Notes: generated by a model from the letters alone, not told the origin. A stretch of 64,000 nucleotides of DNA from Clostridia bacterium (GCA_017508975.1 JAFWQU010000013.1:42562-106561); one strand, 5' to 3'. Counted from the stretch's first letter, positions 1-8,560 are shown. Made by a program: numbers and translations.

Positions 1-4
1 ATAT

Positions 5-1201
5 ATGTGCTTGTTTGACCCTTCCAAAGAAATTCAAGAACCAGTTAACCATGACAAAACAGATTCAAGTATTCTATCTCTTGTTTCTGCTCCAACAGGT
101 ATTGATCCATTTTCATTCGTTGTTCCCAGTACAATAGACCCTGATGAACGATGTTTCTATCGGCCCGATACTTATTATACATACTACTCTTATCCCGGGA
201 CGATATTTCAGAAAAGGATTGTTACATTTGAGGAACGAAAACAAATTTCCTATCCGTCATCAAGAGGTCTATATGTCGGAGAGATAATACTTTTGGAATA
301 TTGCAGCAAAGGGAAGTATCCGAAACCTACGTTCGGCTACCCTGGGTTTTGGTGGTTCGAATATGGCATACGCGATGTTGGGCATGCATTGGAATCATTG
401 GAAAAACGTGGGTTTATCAGATGGCAATCAAAGTCCGAAAGTTTATATAACTTGAATGTAGATGAACTAAAAATCATTTTGAAGAATAACATTCTGCCCG
501 TTTCGGGGAAAAAGTCAGATCTTATAAAACGAATCATTATAAAAATCCCTGAAAACAAACTTAACGTTCCATCCTATGCTATAAAGTATGTTTTAACTGA
601 TCTCGGAAAAGATGAATTGGCTGACAATGGTTATGTCCCATATATGCACAGGCACAAATTGGCGACCATAGAAAGCCATACGTTTGGAGAACCTTTTAAT
701 GTATGGGAAATCAACAAGTTATTTCCAGATGGCAATGCCAAAGACTGGCGAAGGATTGTTGGAGAAATTGAGAAAGAACGTTTTGGCGTTGACATAGCCA
801 GTTCACCGATAGAGGATATATCAAAGGAGCGTATCACGCCGGAAGACCTTTCTGCCAAAGGCGAAAGAGTAAGGAAATACCTTCTGGCCAATAAGGGGCT
901 CATCAGTCAAGGAATCTGCTCAGAAGGAAATGGTTATATCGAGGAATCAAAAGGTCTTGACTATAAAGCACTAGGTAAAGATAAAGAAGCCCTGTTTATG
1001 TTCTTTATTGCAATTGGTAAGAGATTTGACGCTCCTGAACTATACATAGAAGCGGCATCTCTTCTTCGCAAATACAGTCTACTTGAAGAAGAATTATCCG
1101 TTGTTGAAGCAGGGATAAGCTGCCTATCAAATAACGATCATGTCAAAGCCGATCTAATAGAGCGGAGAGAGCAAATTCAAGAACTCATCAAAAACAAATA
1201 A
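5..1201 (+). CDS. SAP-domain protein, possibly 5'-truncated by the window edge
   Basis: The 398-residue frame opens at the first ATG in the window, so the true start could lie upstream. Residues about 149-182 (LNVDELKIILKNN, then PVSGKKSDLIKRI) match the SAP helix-extension-helix motif, which usually binds DNA or chromatin-like targets. Residues about 190-215 look like a small helical segment, and the C-terminal 80 residues are helical and TPR-like. Composition is strikingly AT-rich with AT-ending codons, unlike every other gene here, which suggests recent transfer, perhaps from a phage or integrative element. A hairpin terminator follows. Function is not known; a role in DNA binding is inference from the SAP motif only. 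Confidence 0.6.
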   Translation: MCLFDPSKEIQEPVNHDKTDSSILSLVSAPTGIDPFSFVVPSTIDPDERCFYRPDTYYTYYSYPGTIFQKRIVTFEERKQISYPSSRGLYVGEIILLEYCSKGKYPKPTFGYPGFWWFEYGIRDVGHALESLEKRGFIRWQSKSESLYNLNVDELKIILKNNILPVSGKKSDLIKRIIIKIPENKLNVPSYAIKYVLTDLGKDELADNGYVPYMHRHKLATIESHTFGEPFNVWEINKLFPDGNAKDWRRIVGEIEKERFGVDIASSPIEDISKERITPEDLSAKGERVRKYLLANKGLISQGICSEGNGYIEESKGLDYKALGKDKEALFMFFIAIGKRFDAPELYIEAASLLRKYSLLEEELSVVEAGISCLSNNDHVKADLIERREQIQELIKNK

Positions 1202-1265
1202 ACAAAGAATAAGGAGTCGTCCCGCTTTTCAGCACACCACAATTCCGTATATCCCCACCAAAACA

Positions 1266-1305
1266 GTCCCGGCAGATCACTCTCCCGCCGGGACCGTTTT
1301 CTTTT
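1266..1305 (+). terminator. Terminator after the SAP-domain gene
   Basis: GTCCCGG and CCGGGAC form a 7-bp stem around a 15-base loop, followed by CGTTTTCTTTTGT. It lies in the 107-bp gap between two genes that converge here. Confidence 0.6.
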
Positions 1306-1308
1306 GTC

Positions 1309-1554
1309 TCACCGGAGCGCGATCTCCGTCTCCAGCGCGCGGTTATTCTCCCAGAGCCAGTAGCTGGTCAGGGCGACGATCACCAGGGGAATCAGCCCAA
1401 TCCGAGGGCTGTAGGCGAGCGTCGCGATGGTCAGCAGCCCGCCGATGATCAGGCGGCACCGCAGCCGGCCGCGGTTCACGCGCAGCTGCTCCTTCAGGTC
1501 GTTTTTGCTCATCATGCGGAGCGGCAGATGACGATAGCACAGTTCCCTCTTCAT
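1309..1554 (-). CDS. Small two-helix membrane protein
   Basis: Eighty-one residues. The start is set by AAAGGAGG eight bases upstream of ATG; a longer upstream extension of the frame has no ribosome binding site and reads through low-complexity sequence. A basic N-terminus (MKRELCYRHLPLR) and a charged stretch (KNDLKEQLRVNRGRLRCR) precede two hydrophobic segments at about residues 34-47 and 51-67, then an acidic tail. No family is recognised. It is transcribed in the same direction as the alpha-oxoamine synthase but lies beyond that gene's terminator, so it is probably a separate unit. Confidence 0.55.
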   Translation of the reverse strand: MKRELCYRHLPLRMMSKNDLKEQLRVNRGRLRCRLIIGGLLTIATLAYSPRIGLIPLVIVALTSYWLWENNRALETEIALR

Positions 1555-1690
1555 GGGGATTCCTCCTTTCCAGCGTTTTCGCTGTGACTGCAGGATAGCA
1601 TTTTCCGGCCCTTGAGAGAAGGGATAATCGCCCAATTGTCGCCCCTGCGGCCCCATTTGTCCCGGGCAGCGGCGGATCGCTCCTGCCGCG

Positions 1691-1734
1691 AAAAAGGACT
1701 GCGCCCAGCACACAATCTGGTTCGCAGTCCTTTT
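1691..1734 (-). terminator. Terminator after the alpha-oxoamine synthase gene
   Basis: AAAAAGGACTGCG pairs with CGCAGTCCTTTT around a 19-base loop just past the TAG/TGA end of the minus-strand gene. A-tract and T-tract on both sides make it potentially bidirectional. Confidence 0.8.
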
Positions 1735-1743
1735 CGAATTCGG

Positions 1744-2985
1744 TCAGTTCGGTTCCGGAAGCTTGATGCCGAGCCGCTCCGCGCAGGCGGCGAGCTTGTT
1801 CAGCGCTTCTACAATCTGCTCGGGCTTGTGCGCGGCGGTCACGCAGAAGCGCAGCCGTGCCTGTCCGCGGGGCACCGCGGGGTAGATGGCCGGGGGCACG
1901 AAGACGCCTTCCTCGCGCAGGGCGTTGGAGAGTGCCGCCGCGTCCTCGTCGGGTCCGACCAGCACCGGCAGGATCGCGGTCTTGCCCGCCAGGCAGGTAT
2001 TCAGGTGATGCTTCGCCGCCTCCTCCATGAAGCAGGCGACGTTGCGCCGCATGTTCTCCATGATCGAGGGATCGCTGCGCATGAGCTGAATGCTCTTGAG
2101 CGCCGCCGCCGCCAGGGGCGGGGACATGCCCACCGAGAAGACGAAGCCCGGCAGGCTGTAGCGCAGGTACTCGATCAGCGACCGCTTGCCGCACAGGTAG
2201 CCGCCGCAGGCGCCGAGGCCCTTGGACAGGGTGCCCATCTTGATGTCGATCTCGTCGCCCTTCAGGCCGAAGTACTCGTCCATGCCGCCGCCGGTCTGGC
2301 CGATGACGCAGGTCGAGTGCGCCTCGTCCACCATCAGGAAGCAGCCGTACTTCTCCTTGACCCGGATGAAGTCCGGCACCGGCGCGATGTCGCCGTCCAT
2401 GGAGTAGACGCCCTCAATGCAGATCAGCACCTTCGCGAAGCGGCTGCGCCGGCTTGCCAGGATGCGGTCAAGGGCCTCCGGGTCGTTGTGCGGGAAGGGG
2501 CGCGCCGTGGCGTGGGAGAGCTTGCAGCCCTCGGCCACGGAGTTGTGGATGTAGCTGTCATAGAGCACCAGATCGCCGGGGCCCACGAAGTTGCCCACGA
2601 AGGTCACGTTGGTGGAGTGTCCGCCAACCAGCACCAGGGCGGCCTCCGCGTGCTTCCAGTCGGCCAGCTCGCGCTCCAGCTGCTGCGTCAGGCTCTTCTC
2701 CCCGGCCAGCAGGCGGCTGCCGGAGGCGGAGGTGCCATAGCGCCGGATCGCCTCGATCGCCGCCTCGGACACCTCCGGCCGTCCGGACATGCCCACATAG
2801 TTGTAGCTGCCGAAGTTCAGCACCCATTTTCCGTCCATCAGGCTGCGGTCCGTCAGCGGCGAGTCGTGGACGATGAAATATGGGTTGTCGCTCCCGATCA
2901 GTGCCTTATAGCGGGCCTGGAAAGCCGCGTACTCCGGCGTGTCCTCGAACCGCGTGATCGGGGTGACAGGGGTGTTCTCGGTCAT
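1744..2985 (-). CDS. Alpha-oxoamine synthase (BioF/Kbl/serine palmitoyltransferase family)
   Basis: A 413-residue PLP enzyme of fold type I that condenses an amino acid with an acyl-CoA or acyl-ACP, releasing CO2. Visible motifs are the substrate-loop SASGSRLLAGE (about 87-96), DEAH at 220-223 for the PLP ring nitrogen, and GTLSKGLGACGG with the PLP lysine at K255. An N-terminal extension of about 45 residues before the core makes it resemble the serine-palmitoyltransferase-like branch more than BioF or glycine C-acetyltransferase, and no biotin or threonine genes lie nearby. The exact substrate pair is therefore open. It appears monocistronic, with a TTGACA-N17-TATACC promoter upstream and a strong terminator downstream. 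Confidence 0.85.
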   Translation of the reverse strand: MTENTPVTPITRFEDTPEYAAFQARYKALIGSDNPYFIVHDSPLTDRSLMDGKWVLNFGSYNYVGMSGRPEVSEAAIEAIRRYGTSASGSRLLAGEKSLTQQLERELADWKHAEAALVLVGGHSTNVTFVGNFVGPGDLVLYDSYIHNSVAEGCKLSHATARPFPHNDPEALDRILASRRSRFAKVLICIEGVYSMDGDIAPVPDFIRVKEKYGCFLMVDEAHSTCVIGQTGGGMDEYFGLKGDEIDIKMGTLSKGLGACGGYLCGKRSLIEYLRYSLPGFVFSVGMSPPLAAAALKSIQLMRSDPSIMENMRRNVACFMEEAAKHHLNTCLAGKTAILPVLVGPDEDAAALSNALREEGVFVPPAIYPAVPRGQARLRFCVTAAHKPEQIVEALNKLAACAERLGIKLPEPN

Positions 2986-3050
2986 ATCATCCCTCCTGGT
3001 CTTCGCCGGCGGTATGAAAAGAATTGCAGATGAAAAGAAAAAGAAAAGAT

Positions 3051-3091
3051 GCCGGCAGGAATGGTATACCGTATCCTGCCGGCTTTGTCAA
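3051..3091 (-). promoter_or_regulatory. Promoter overlapped by a terminator-like palindrome, upstream of the alpha-oxoamine synthase
   Basis: On the minus strand TTGACA (3091-3086), a 17-base spacer and TATACC (3068-3063) form a good sigma-A promoter. A perfect 10-bp inverted repeat, GCCGGCAGGA / TCCTGCCGGC (3051-3060 and 3074-3083), flanks the -10 box and is followed on the minus strand by a T-rich run. The same bases can thus act as promoter and as terminator for transcripts arriving from the pullulanase side. Confidence 0.6.
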
Positions 3092-3170
3092 TTGTCTGAA
3101 CAGCTAAAGTGCAAGGGATCGGCAAGTCAGAAATTGCTGTTTTGTTGGATATAACCTTTTCGCAGGAGGA

Positions 3171-3765
3171 TTTCGCGGCCTGCGGGCCGCGACCAGGGCT
3201 TTCCGATCGCCCTGGACCTTCGGCAGCATCCTCTTTTGGAGGTTCGGGGAAAGTCGGCGCAGGAGAACCCTCCCCCTGACCCCTCCCTACCGAGGGAGGG
3301 GTGTGCCGCAGCCCTGCTGTCCGGAGTTACGGACAGCATCCGGATTTTTTCAAGAGAAACAAATCGCGATCTGGTCTTCAACCGTAAGGATTCCAATTTC
3401 AACTGGAATCGCTTCAGCTGCCCGTGCGCCTTCTCCCCTCCCTCGGTAGGGAGGGGCCGGGGGAGGGTTCCCACACCGAAAATCCAAACCTCTCCCAAAA
3501 GGTCGCACCGAAGAGTCCAGAGGCGATCGGAAAGCTGCCAGTCCGGCTGCGGACCTCTGGCCGCGCCCGCAGGCGCGGAACCTTTCTTCAGTCGCCCCAG
3601 CTTGCTGGGGAGATGCCGCGCAGCGGCAGAGGGGCTGTCTTCATTTCGGAATGATGAATGCGGAATTCGGAATCAAAGCTGCACGCACTTCAAATTCCGA
3701 ATTCCGCATTCCGAATTCCGAATTACCATTCCAGGAGAGGACGATCGGAAAGCCCTCTGGCGTTT
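3171..3765. repeat. Type A composite palindromic repeat, with adjoining sub-repeats
   Basis: This gap of about 780 bases holds no gene. A forward core (hairpin 1 at 3175-3190, hairpin 2 at 3193-3215, then ACCTTCGG) faces an inverted core at 3517-3560. Between them sit two opposed copies of a CCCTCCCTACCGAGGGAGGG-like motif around 3285-3305 and 3435-3460. Beyond the inverted core come a CAGCTTGCTGGGG hairpin, a GCCGCGCAGCGGC hairpin, and a cluster of GGAATTCGGAAT units (3650-3725). A further inverted core (3731-3760) ends 8 bases from the pullulanase stop. Confidence 0.85.
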
Positions 3766-3767
3766 CT

Positions 3768-6389
3768 TTACTTTACAATCAGCGTCAGGCCGATCGCGGG
3801 CACGGTGAAGGCGCCCTCGACGGGCTCCGCGTCCGGAGTAATCTGCTCGCCCTGAACCGTGATCCGGTAGGAGCTCAGACCCTCCGGGGGCTCGATCTGC
3901 GCCTCCGCCTTCGTGGGATTGACCACCGCATAGGCCACGGGCGTCTCGCCGTCCGTCCAGGTGATGCCGATCCGGTTGTCCGCCAGGAGCTCCGCCGTCG
4001 GCTGGATCTCCGTCAGGAAGCGGGTCGGGGAATCCTCACGGACGAACTTGTCCCGGCGCAGCGCGATCAGCCCGCGGTAGAACTCCGCCATGCGCAGCGC
4101 GTCGCTGTCCGCCGTCAGGGCCTCCCAGTCGAGATTGTTGACCGCGTCCGAGGAGGCGTAGCTGTTGCTGTCGCCGTCCTTGGTGCGCAGCATCTCCTCG
4201 CCGGCCAGGAAGAAGGGCATGCCCCGGCTGAGCAGCACCACCGCGGCGCAGAGCCGGTTCATGGCCAGCAGATCATCCCGCGCCGCGTCCGGGCAGGTCG
4301 CCAGGAGCTTGTCCCAGAGCGTGTTATTGTCGTGGGAGGAGACATAGTTGACGACCATGGCGTTGTTCACGAACCAGTTGGCGCCAGTGGCGCGCACGCC
4401 GCCCTGGATGCCGAAGATAACCTTCTGGGCGTTGGAGCGCGTGGCCGAGCCGTTGACATAGCCGCTGCCCTTGCGGTCGAAAACGCTGCCCTTGAGGCCG
4501 TCGCGGATCGCGTCGTTGAAGACGGCCACGGCGCCGATCGCGCCCTCCGCGGGCTTGATCTGGCGGATGTTCGCCTGGCTGGCGCGGAAATTCTCCCGCA
4601 GCGCCGACTCGCCGCCGGTCCAGCCCTCGCCGTAGATCAGCGCCTTCGGGTTCACCGCGTGGACCGCCGCCTCCACCGCCTGCATGGTCTGCACATCGTG
4701 CAGCGCCATCAGGTCAAAGCGGAAGCCGTCCAGCTGATACTCCTGCGCCCAGTAGCGCACGCTGTCCACCATGTATTTGCGGAACATCACCCGGTTGGAG
4801 GCGGTCTCGTTGCCGCAGCCGCTGCCGTTGGCCGGGGTGCCGTCGTAGTTGAAGCGGTAGTAGTAATAGGGCACGATCCGGTTCAGGTTGGAATCTGGGG
4901 CGTAGGTGTGGTTGTACACCACGTCCATCACCACGCCGATGCCCGCCGCGTGCAGACCCTGCACCATCTGCTTGAACTCCCGGACGCGCACCGCGCCGTC
5001 ATAGGGGTCGGTGGCGTAGCTGCCCTCGGGGACGTTGTAGTTCTTCGGGTCGTAGCCCCAGTTGAACTGCGGCTCCCCGCCGCGCTCGTCCACGGTGGCA
5101 AAGTCGTACACGGGCTGCAGGTGCACATGCGTCACGCCCAGGTTCCGCAGGTAGTCCACGCCCGCGGGCTCGCCCGCGCTGTTGGTCAGCCCGGTCTCGG
5201 TGAAGGCCAGGTACTTGCCCGGATACTTCGAGGCGGCCAGCATGTTGGAGAAGTCCCGCACGTGCACCTCCCAGATCACCGCGTCCTGGTAGCTCTCCAG
5301 CGCGGTAAAGCAGGGCGTCTCCCGGAAGCCCTCCGGCTCCGTCCGCGCCAGGTCGATCACCATGCCCCGGTCGCCGTTGACGCCGGCCGAGCGGGCGTAG
5401 GGGTCCACCGCCTCCTGCGTGCCCAGGGCGGTGGTCACGCTGTAGGTATAGTAGGTGCCGTGCCCGCAGGCGGCCTCCGCGCTCCAGACGCCCTGGTCCC
5501 CGCGGGTCATGGCGAGGGTCTCGTACGCCTCGCCGCCGTCGCCGGCCTCGAACAGGTTCAGCGTCACCGCGGAGGCGGTCGGCGCCCAGACCTTGAACAC
5601 CGTGCGCTCCCCGTCGGTCACCGCGCCCAGGTCGTCCCCGTCGTAGGTGTAGCGCGCGATGAAGTCCGGGGAGTCAAAGATCTCGGTCGGCACGGCCGGC
5701 ACCTCGCCGTAGCCGTCGATCGCCACCGTGTAGGGCAGCGCCGCGTCCAGCTCCTCCGCAGTCGTGATGACGCCCGTGACCACGCTGTTGTTCAGGCTGG
5801 AGAGCTTCTCGACCGCGATCTCGCGCTCCCCCTGCCGCACGTGGATCTGCTCCAGGCCCAGGCGTTCCGCCGGGCGGATGAAGTAGCGGATCTGCGTCGG
5901 CGCGATAATGCCCGCCAGCTGGAAGATCCGGATCGGATTCAGCGTCGCGCCGCCGTCCGGGCTGGTGTACTGCATGCCGTCCCCCGGCTGCAGATAGATC
6001 TCCGTATCCGCGCCGGTCATCACCGCGAAGCGGTCATCCGGATAGTCCTTGGTCGCCTCGCCCCAGGATTTTCCGCCCGGGTCCGAACAGTTCCGCCGCA
6101 CGATGAAGCCCACCTCACTCACACTCTCGGGAACATTGATCACACACTTGACGCCGTAGGCGCAGGGATGGAAGAGATGTCCGCTGCCGTCCTTCCCCGG
6201 GAACCAGAGCCACACGTCGCAGTGCTCATAGTCCGTGTCCGGGCTGTTCCAGTAGAGCGTCAGCTGCCGGCAGCCGGGCTCCCGCTCCAGGGTGTACTCC
6301 TCCTCCGCCGAGGCGCTCCAGCCGCCGCAGACGGCCGACGCCAGCAGCATCACCGCCAGCAAAAAAGCAATCTCCCGTTTTCTCATCAT
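3768..6389 (-). CDS. pulA: Exported type I pullulanase (GH13_14)
   Basis: An 873-residue extracellular debranching enzyme that cleaves alpha-1,6 bonds in pullulan, starch and glycogen fragments. A signal peptide occupies residues 1-28 (hydrophobic core AFLLAVMLLASAV). Next come a CBM41/PUD-like starch-binding region (about 35-110, with DVWLWFPGKDG), a CBM48-like domain (about 250-340, FKVWAPTASAV) and the GH13 barrel. The diagnostic YDPKNYNVPEGSY motif is present. Catalytic residues by motif are D559 (FRFDL), E588 (YGEGW) and D687 (SSHDNN). Translation starts at one of two adjacent ATGs behind GGAGGG. The 3' end runs almost into a repeat. Divergent promoters separate it from the anchored-protein/fucosidase pair. 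Confidence 0.93.
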   Translation of the reverse strand: MMRKREIAFLLAVMLLASAVCGGWSASAEEEYTLEREPGCRQLTLYWNSPDTDYEHCDVWLWFPGKDGSGHLFHPCAYGVKCVINVPESVSEVGFIVRRNCSDPGGKSWGEATKDYPDDRFAVMTGADTEIYLQPGDGMQYTSPDGGATLNPIRIFQLAGIIAPTQIRYFIRPAERLGLEQIHVRQGEREIAVEKLSSLNNSVVTGVITTAEELDAALPYTVAIDGYGEVPAVPTEIFDSPDFIARYTYDGDDLGAVTDGERTVFKVWAPTASAVTLNLFEAGDGGEAYETLAMTRGDQGVWSAEAACGHGTYYTYSVTTALGTQEAVDPYARSAGVNGDRGMVIDLARTEPEGFRETPCFTALESYQDAVIWEVHVRDFSNMLAASKYPGKYLAFTETGLTNSAGEPAGVDYLRNLGVTHVHLQPVYDFATVDERGGEPQFNWGYDPKNYNVPEGSYATDPYDGAVRVREFKQMVQGLHAAGIGVVMDVVYNHTYAPDSNLNRIVPYYYYRFNYDGTPANGSGCGNETASNRVMFRKYMVDSVRYWAQEYQLDGFRFDLMALHDVQTMQAVEAAVHAVNPKALIYGEGWTGGESALRENFRASQANIRQIKPAEGAIGAVAVFNDAIRDGLKGSVFDRKGSGYVNGSATRSNAQKVIFGIQGGVRATGANWFVNNAMVVNYVSSHDNNTLWDKLLATCPDAARDDLLAMNRLCAAVVLLSRGMPFFLAGEEMLRTKDGDSNSYASSDAVNNLDWEALTADSDALRMAEFYRGLIALRRDKFVREDSPTRFLTEIQPTAELLADNRIGITWTDGETPVAYAVVNPTKAEAQIEPPEGLSSYRITVQGEQITPDAEPVEGAFTVPAIGLTLIVK

Positions 6390-6426
6390 TTCACCCTCCG
6401 TTCTTCGATGGGTTTTCTCTGTCCCC

Positions 6427-6454
6427 ATTATACGCCAAAAAGCCCGAAAGGCAA
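6427..6454 (-). promoter_or_regulatory. Promoter of the pullulanase gene
   Basis: On the minus strand TTGCCT (6454-6449), a 16-base spacer and a consensus TATAAT (6432-6427), about 38 bases ahead of the start codon. Confidence 0.7.
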
Positions 6455-6486
6455 TGCACATGGGCAAATTCTGTCCGTTTCTTCGC

Positions 6487-6535
6487 TTGCGGGTCCATGC
6501 GAGATATGCTATGCTGTGGACACATGAAAACGCTT
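6487..6535 (+). promoter_or_regulatory. Promoter and cre-like site for the anchored protein/fucosidase pair
   Basis: TTGCGG (6487-6492), 17 bases, TATGCT (6510-6515). Just downstream, TGAAAACGCTTCGG starting at 6524 matches most of the catabolite-responsive element consensus (TGWAANCGNTNNCA), so glucose control by CcpA is possible but not shown. Confidence 0.5.
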
Positions 6536-6551
6536 CGGGAGGGATGCCGCC

Positions 6552-7061
6552 CTGAACAGACGAAAAAAGCTTCAGCCCTTTCTGCTCCCGGGAATCCTGC
6601 TGCTGATTCTGGCCGGGGTCTATCTGGCCTTCGGCAGCATGACGCCCGACAGGACCCGCAGTCTCATCGGCCTGCGGGTCAGCATCCCCGACGGCTTCAC
6701 CTGCACCTACTCCGACAGCCGCTACAGCGTCTGGAAATACACCGCGAAGGATCGGCAGGCCGGCTCGCTGATCCTGGACGCGGAGATCGTGGACGAGAAC
6801 ACAAACCGCTACAACACCGTCGAGGACGTGCTGGCGGTCTGCGACTGGATGACGGACATGGAGGTGTACGTCAACCCCCACGGCGTGCGCATGCTGCGGG
6901 GCTTTACCCAATACTCCGGCTCCCCCGAGCGGCGGTACTACATCGAACACAACGGCAATGTCATGCTGATGTGCATGATCGAGGACCCGCGCTACGTCCG
7001 CCCGGACGACTGCGAGGCGCTCCTGCAGCAGACAGCCGACGGCATGACCCCCCTGCGCTGA
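6552..7061 (+). CDS. Small membrane-anchored exported protein, apparent CTG start
   Basis: The frame is open from an upstream TGA and no ATG, GTG or TTG occurs before an ATG at 6639. Starting there would remove an obviously coding segment: a basic LNRRKKLQP followed by a hydrophobic stretch (FLLPGILLLILAGVYLAF) that forms a signal anchor. A strong GGGAGGG lies eight bases ahead of CTG 6552, so I place the start there (169 residues). The outer domain of about 140 residues contains no recognised family and looks like a small lipoprotein-type fold. It is followed after 27 bases by the fucosidase gene, so the two are probably co-transcribed. Confidence 0.55.
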   Translation: MNRRKKLQPFLLPGILLLILAGVYLAFGSMTPDRTRSLIGLRVSIPDGFTCTYSDSRYSVWKYTAKDRQAGSLILDAEIVDENTNRYNTVEDVLAVCDWMTDMEVYVNPHGVRMLRGFTQYSGSPERRYYIEHNGNVMLMCMIEDPRYVRPDDCEALLQQTADGMTPLR

Positions 7062-7088
7062 GAGATGCGCTGAGAAAGGAGAACCACC

Positions 7089-8549
7089 ATGGCCCAGCAT
7101 TTTGAACCCACCTTTGAGTCCCTGCGGGAGTACTCCGCCCCCGAATGGTTCCGCGACGCGAAATTCGGCATCTGGAGCCACTGGGGCCCTCAGAGCGTCC
7201 CCATGTTCGGCGACTGGTATGCCCGGAACATGTACATCGAGGGCACCCCGCAGTACGAGTACCACCTGCGCCACTACGGCCACCCGTCCAAATTCGGCTA
7301 CAAGGACATCTGCGCCCTGTGGAAAGCGGAGAACTTCGACCCGGACGCCCTGGTCAAGAAATACTATAAGGCCGGCGCGCGCTATCTCATGACCCAGGGC
7401 ACGCACCACGACCACTTCTTCAACTATGATTCGGCCATCAACCGGATGAACAGCGTAAAGGTCGGTCCGCACAAGGACATCCTGGCGCTGTGGAAGACCG
7501 CGGCGAAGAAGTACGGTCTGCCCTTCGGCATCAGCGAGCACCTGGGCGCCTCCTTCTCCTGGTGGCGGGTCAACAAGGGCTGCGACAAGTTCGGCCCCTA
7601 CGCGGGCGTCCCCTACGACGGCAGCGACCCCGCCTGGCAGGACTTCTACCACGCCAATCAGGAGCATGGCACGGACAACCCGGGCGACATCTCCCCCTGG
7701 TACACCCCGAACCCGGCCTTCCGGGACTACTGGCTGCGCTGTGTCAGCGAGATGATCGACCGCTTCCAGCCGGAGCTGCTCTACACCGACGGCGCGCTGC
7801 CCTTCGGCGAGCACTGGATGGGCAGGCAGGCGGAGGCCCCGGACACCGCCGCCTACAGCCACGGCCTTCAGGCGGTGGCGCGGCTGTACAACACCTCCGT
7901 CGCCCAGTACGGCGAGAACCGCGCGGTCTACCTGCAGAAGGACCGCCGCCCCGAGATCTACAGCGTGGGCGTCCTGGACATCGAGAAGAGCCAGCTGCCC
8001 GGCATCATGCCCGAGCCCTGGCACACCGACACCTGCATCGGCAACTGGTTCTACGACGTGCGCGACCCCTACAAGCACCCGGACCAAATCATCGAGATGC
8101 TGGTGGACATCATCTCCAAGAACGGCGTGATGCTGCTCAACATCCTCCAGCGGCCGGACGGCACCATCGACGAGGAGGCGGATTTCATCCTGCGGAAGCT
8201 CGGCGAATGGTTCGCGGTCTGCGGCGAGGCGGTCTACGGCACCCGCCCCTGGCGCGTGTTCAGCGAGGGCGATACCTTCGTCCGGATCGAGGGCTTCCGC
8301 GAGGACAAGACCCAGTGGAACCGGAACGATTTCCGCTTCGTCCAGAAGGACGGCGCGGTCTACGCCTTCCTCATGGGCGCCGCCGGCGGCGACACCCTCA
8401 CCCTGCGCAGCTTCGCCGGACAGGAGGTCCACTCCGTGGAACTGCTCGGCTGCGGCCCGGTCCCCTTCCGCCAGGAGTTCGGCGTGCTCCTCGTCTCGCT
8501 CCCCGACCGGCTCCCGACCTTCTGCGCCAACGCGCTGAAGATCCGGTGA
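7089..8549 (+). CDS. Alpha-L-fucosidase, GH29, cytoplasmic
   Basis: A 486-residue retaining fucosidase that releases L-fucose from glycans or fucosylated oligosaccharides. Typical GH29 motifs are WFRDAKFGIWSHWG (20-33), YYKAGARYLMTQGTHHD (92-108) and LLYTDGALPFGEHW, whose D234 is the expected nucleophile. The C-terminal 100 residues form the usual beta-sandwich. There is no signal peptide, so the substrate must be imported first. AAAGGAG sits properly before ATG 7089. The gene follows the anchored protein with a short gap and ends at a repeat. Confidence 0.92.
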   Translation: MAQHFEPTFESLREYSAPEWFRDAKFGIWSHWGPQSVPMFGDWYARNMYIEGTPQYEYHLRHYGHPSKFGYKDICALWKAENFDPDALVKKYYKAGARYLMTQGTHHDHFFNYDSAINRMNSVKVGPHKDILALWKTAAKKYGLPFGISEHLGASFSWWRVNKGCDKFGPYAGVPYDGSDPAWQDFYHANQEHGTDNPGDISPWYTPNPAFRDYWLRCVSEMIDRFQPELLYTDGALPFGEHWMGRQAEAPDTAAYSHGLQAVARLYNTSVAQYGENRAVYLQKDRRPEIYSVGVLDIEKSQLPGIMPEPWHTDTCIGNWFYDVRDPYKHPDQIIEMLVDIISKNGVMLLNILQRPDGTIDEEADFILRKLGEWFAVCGEAVYGTRPWRVFSEGDTFVRIEGFREDKTQWNRNDFRFVQKDGAVYAFLMGAAGGDTLTLRSFAGQEVHSVELLGCGPVPFRQEFGVLLVSLPDRLPTFCANALKIR

Positions 8550-8560
8550 GGGGAGAATTA

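Noticed and set aside
1343-3033. Open frames spanning the small membrane protein, terminator and oxoamine synthase
   Set aside because: They cross a strong terminator and overlap a PLP enzyme with clear motifs in another frame.
3175-3215. tRNA or known small RNA gene in the core hairpins
   Set aside because: The double hairpin lacks a cloverleaf, acceptor stem or T-loop, and does not match a known RNA that I can recognise.
3651-6527. Very long plus-strand open frame opposite the pullulanase, and similar long frames opposite the oxoamine synthase, ABC and other genes
   Set aside because: They are the usual antisense open frames of GC-rich DNA: composition is Arg/Ala/Gly/His-rich, no domain fits, and the opposite strand carries a recognisable gene with a ribosome binding site.
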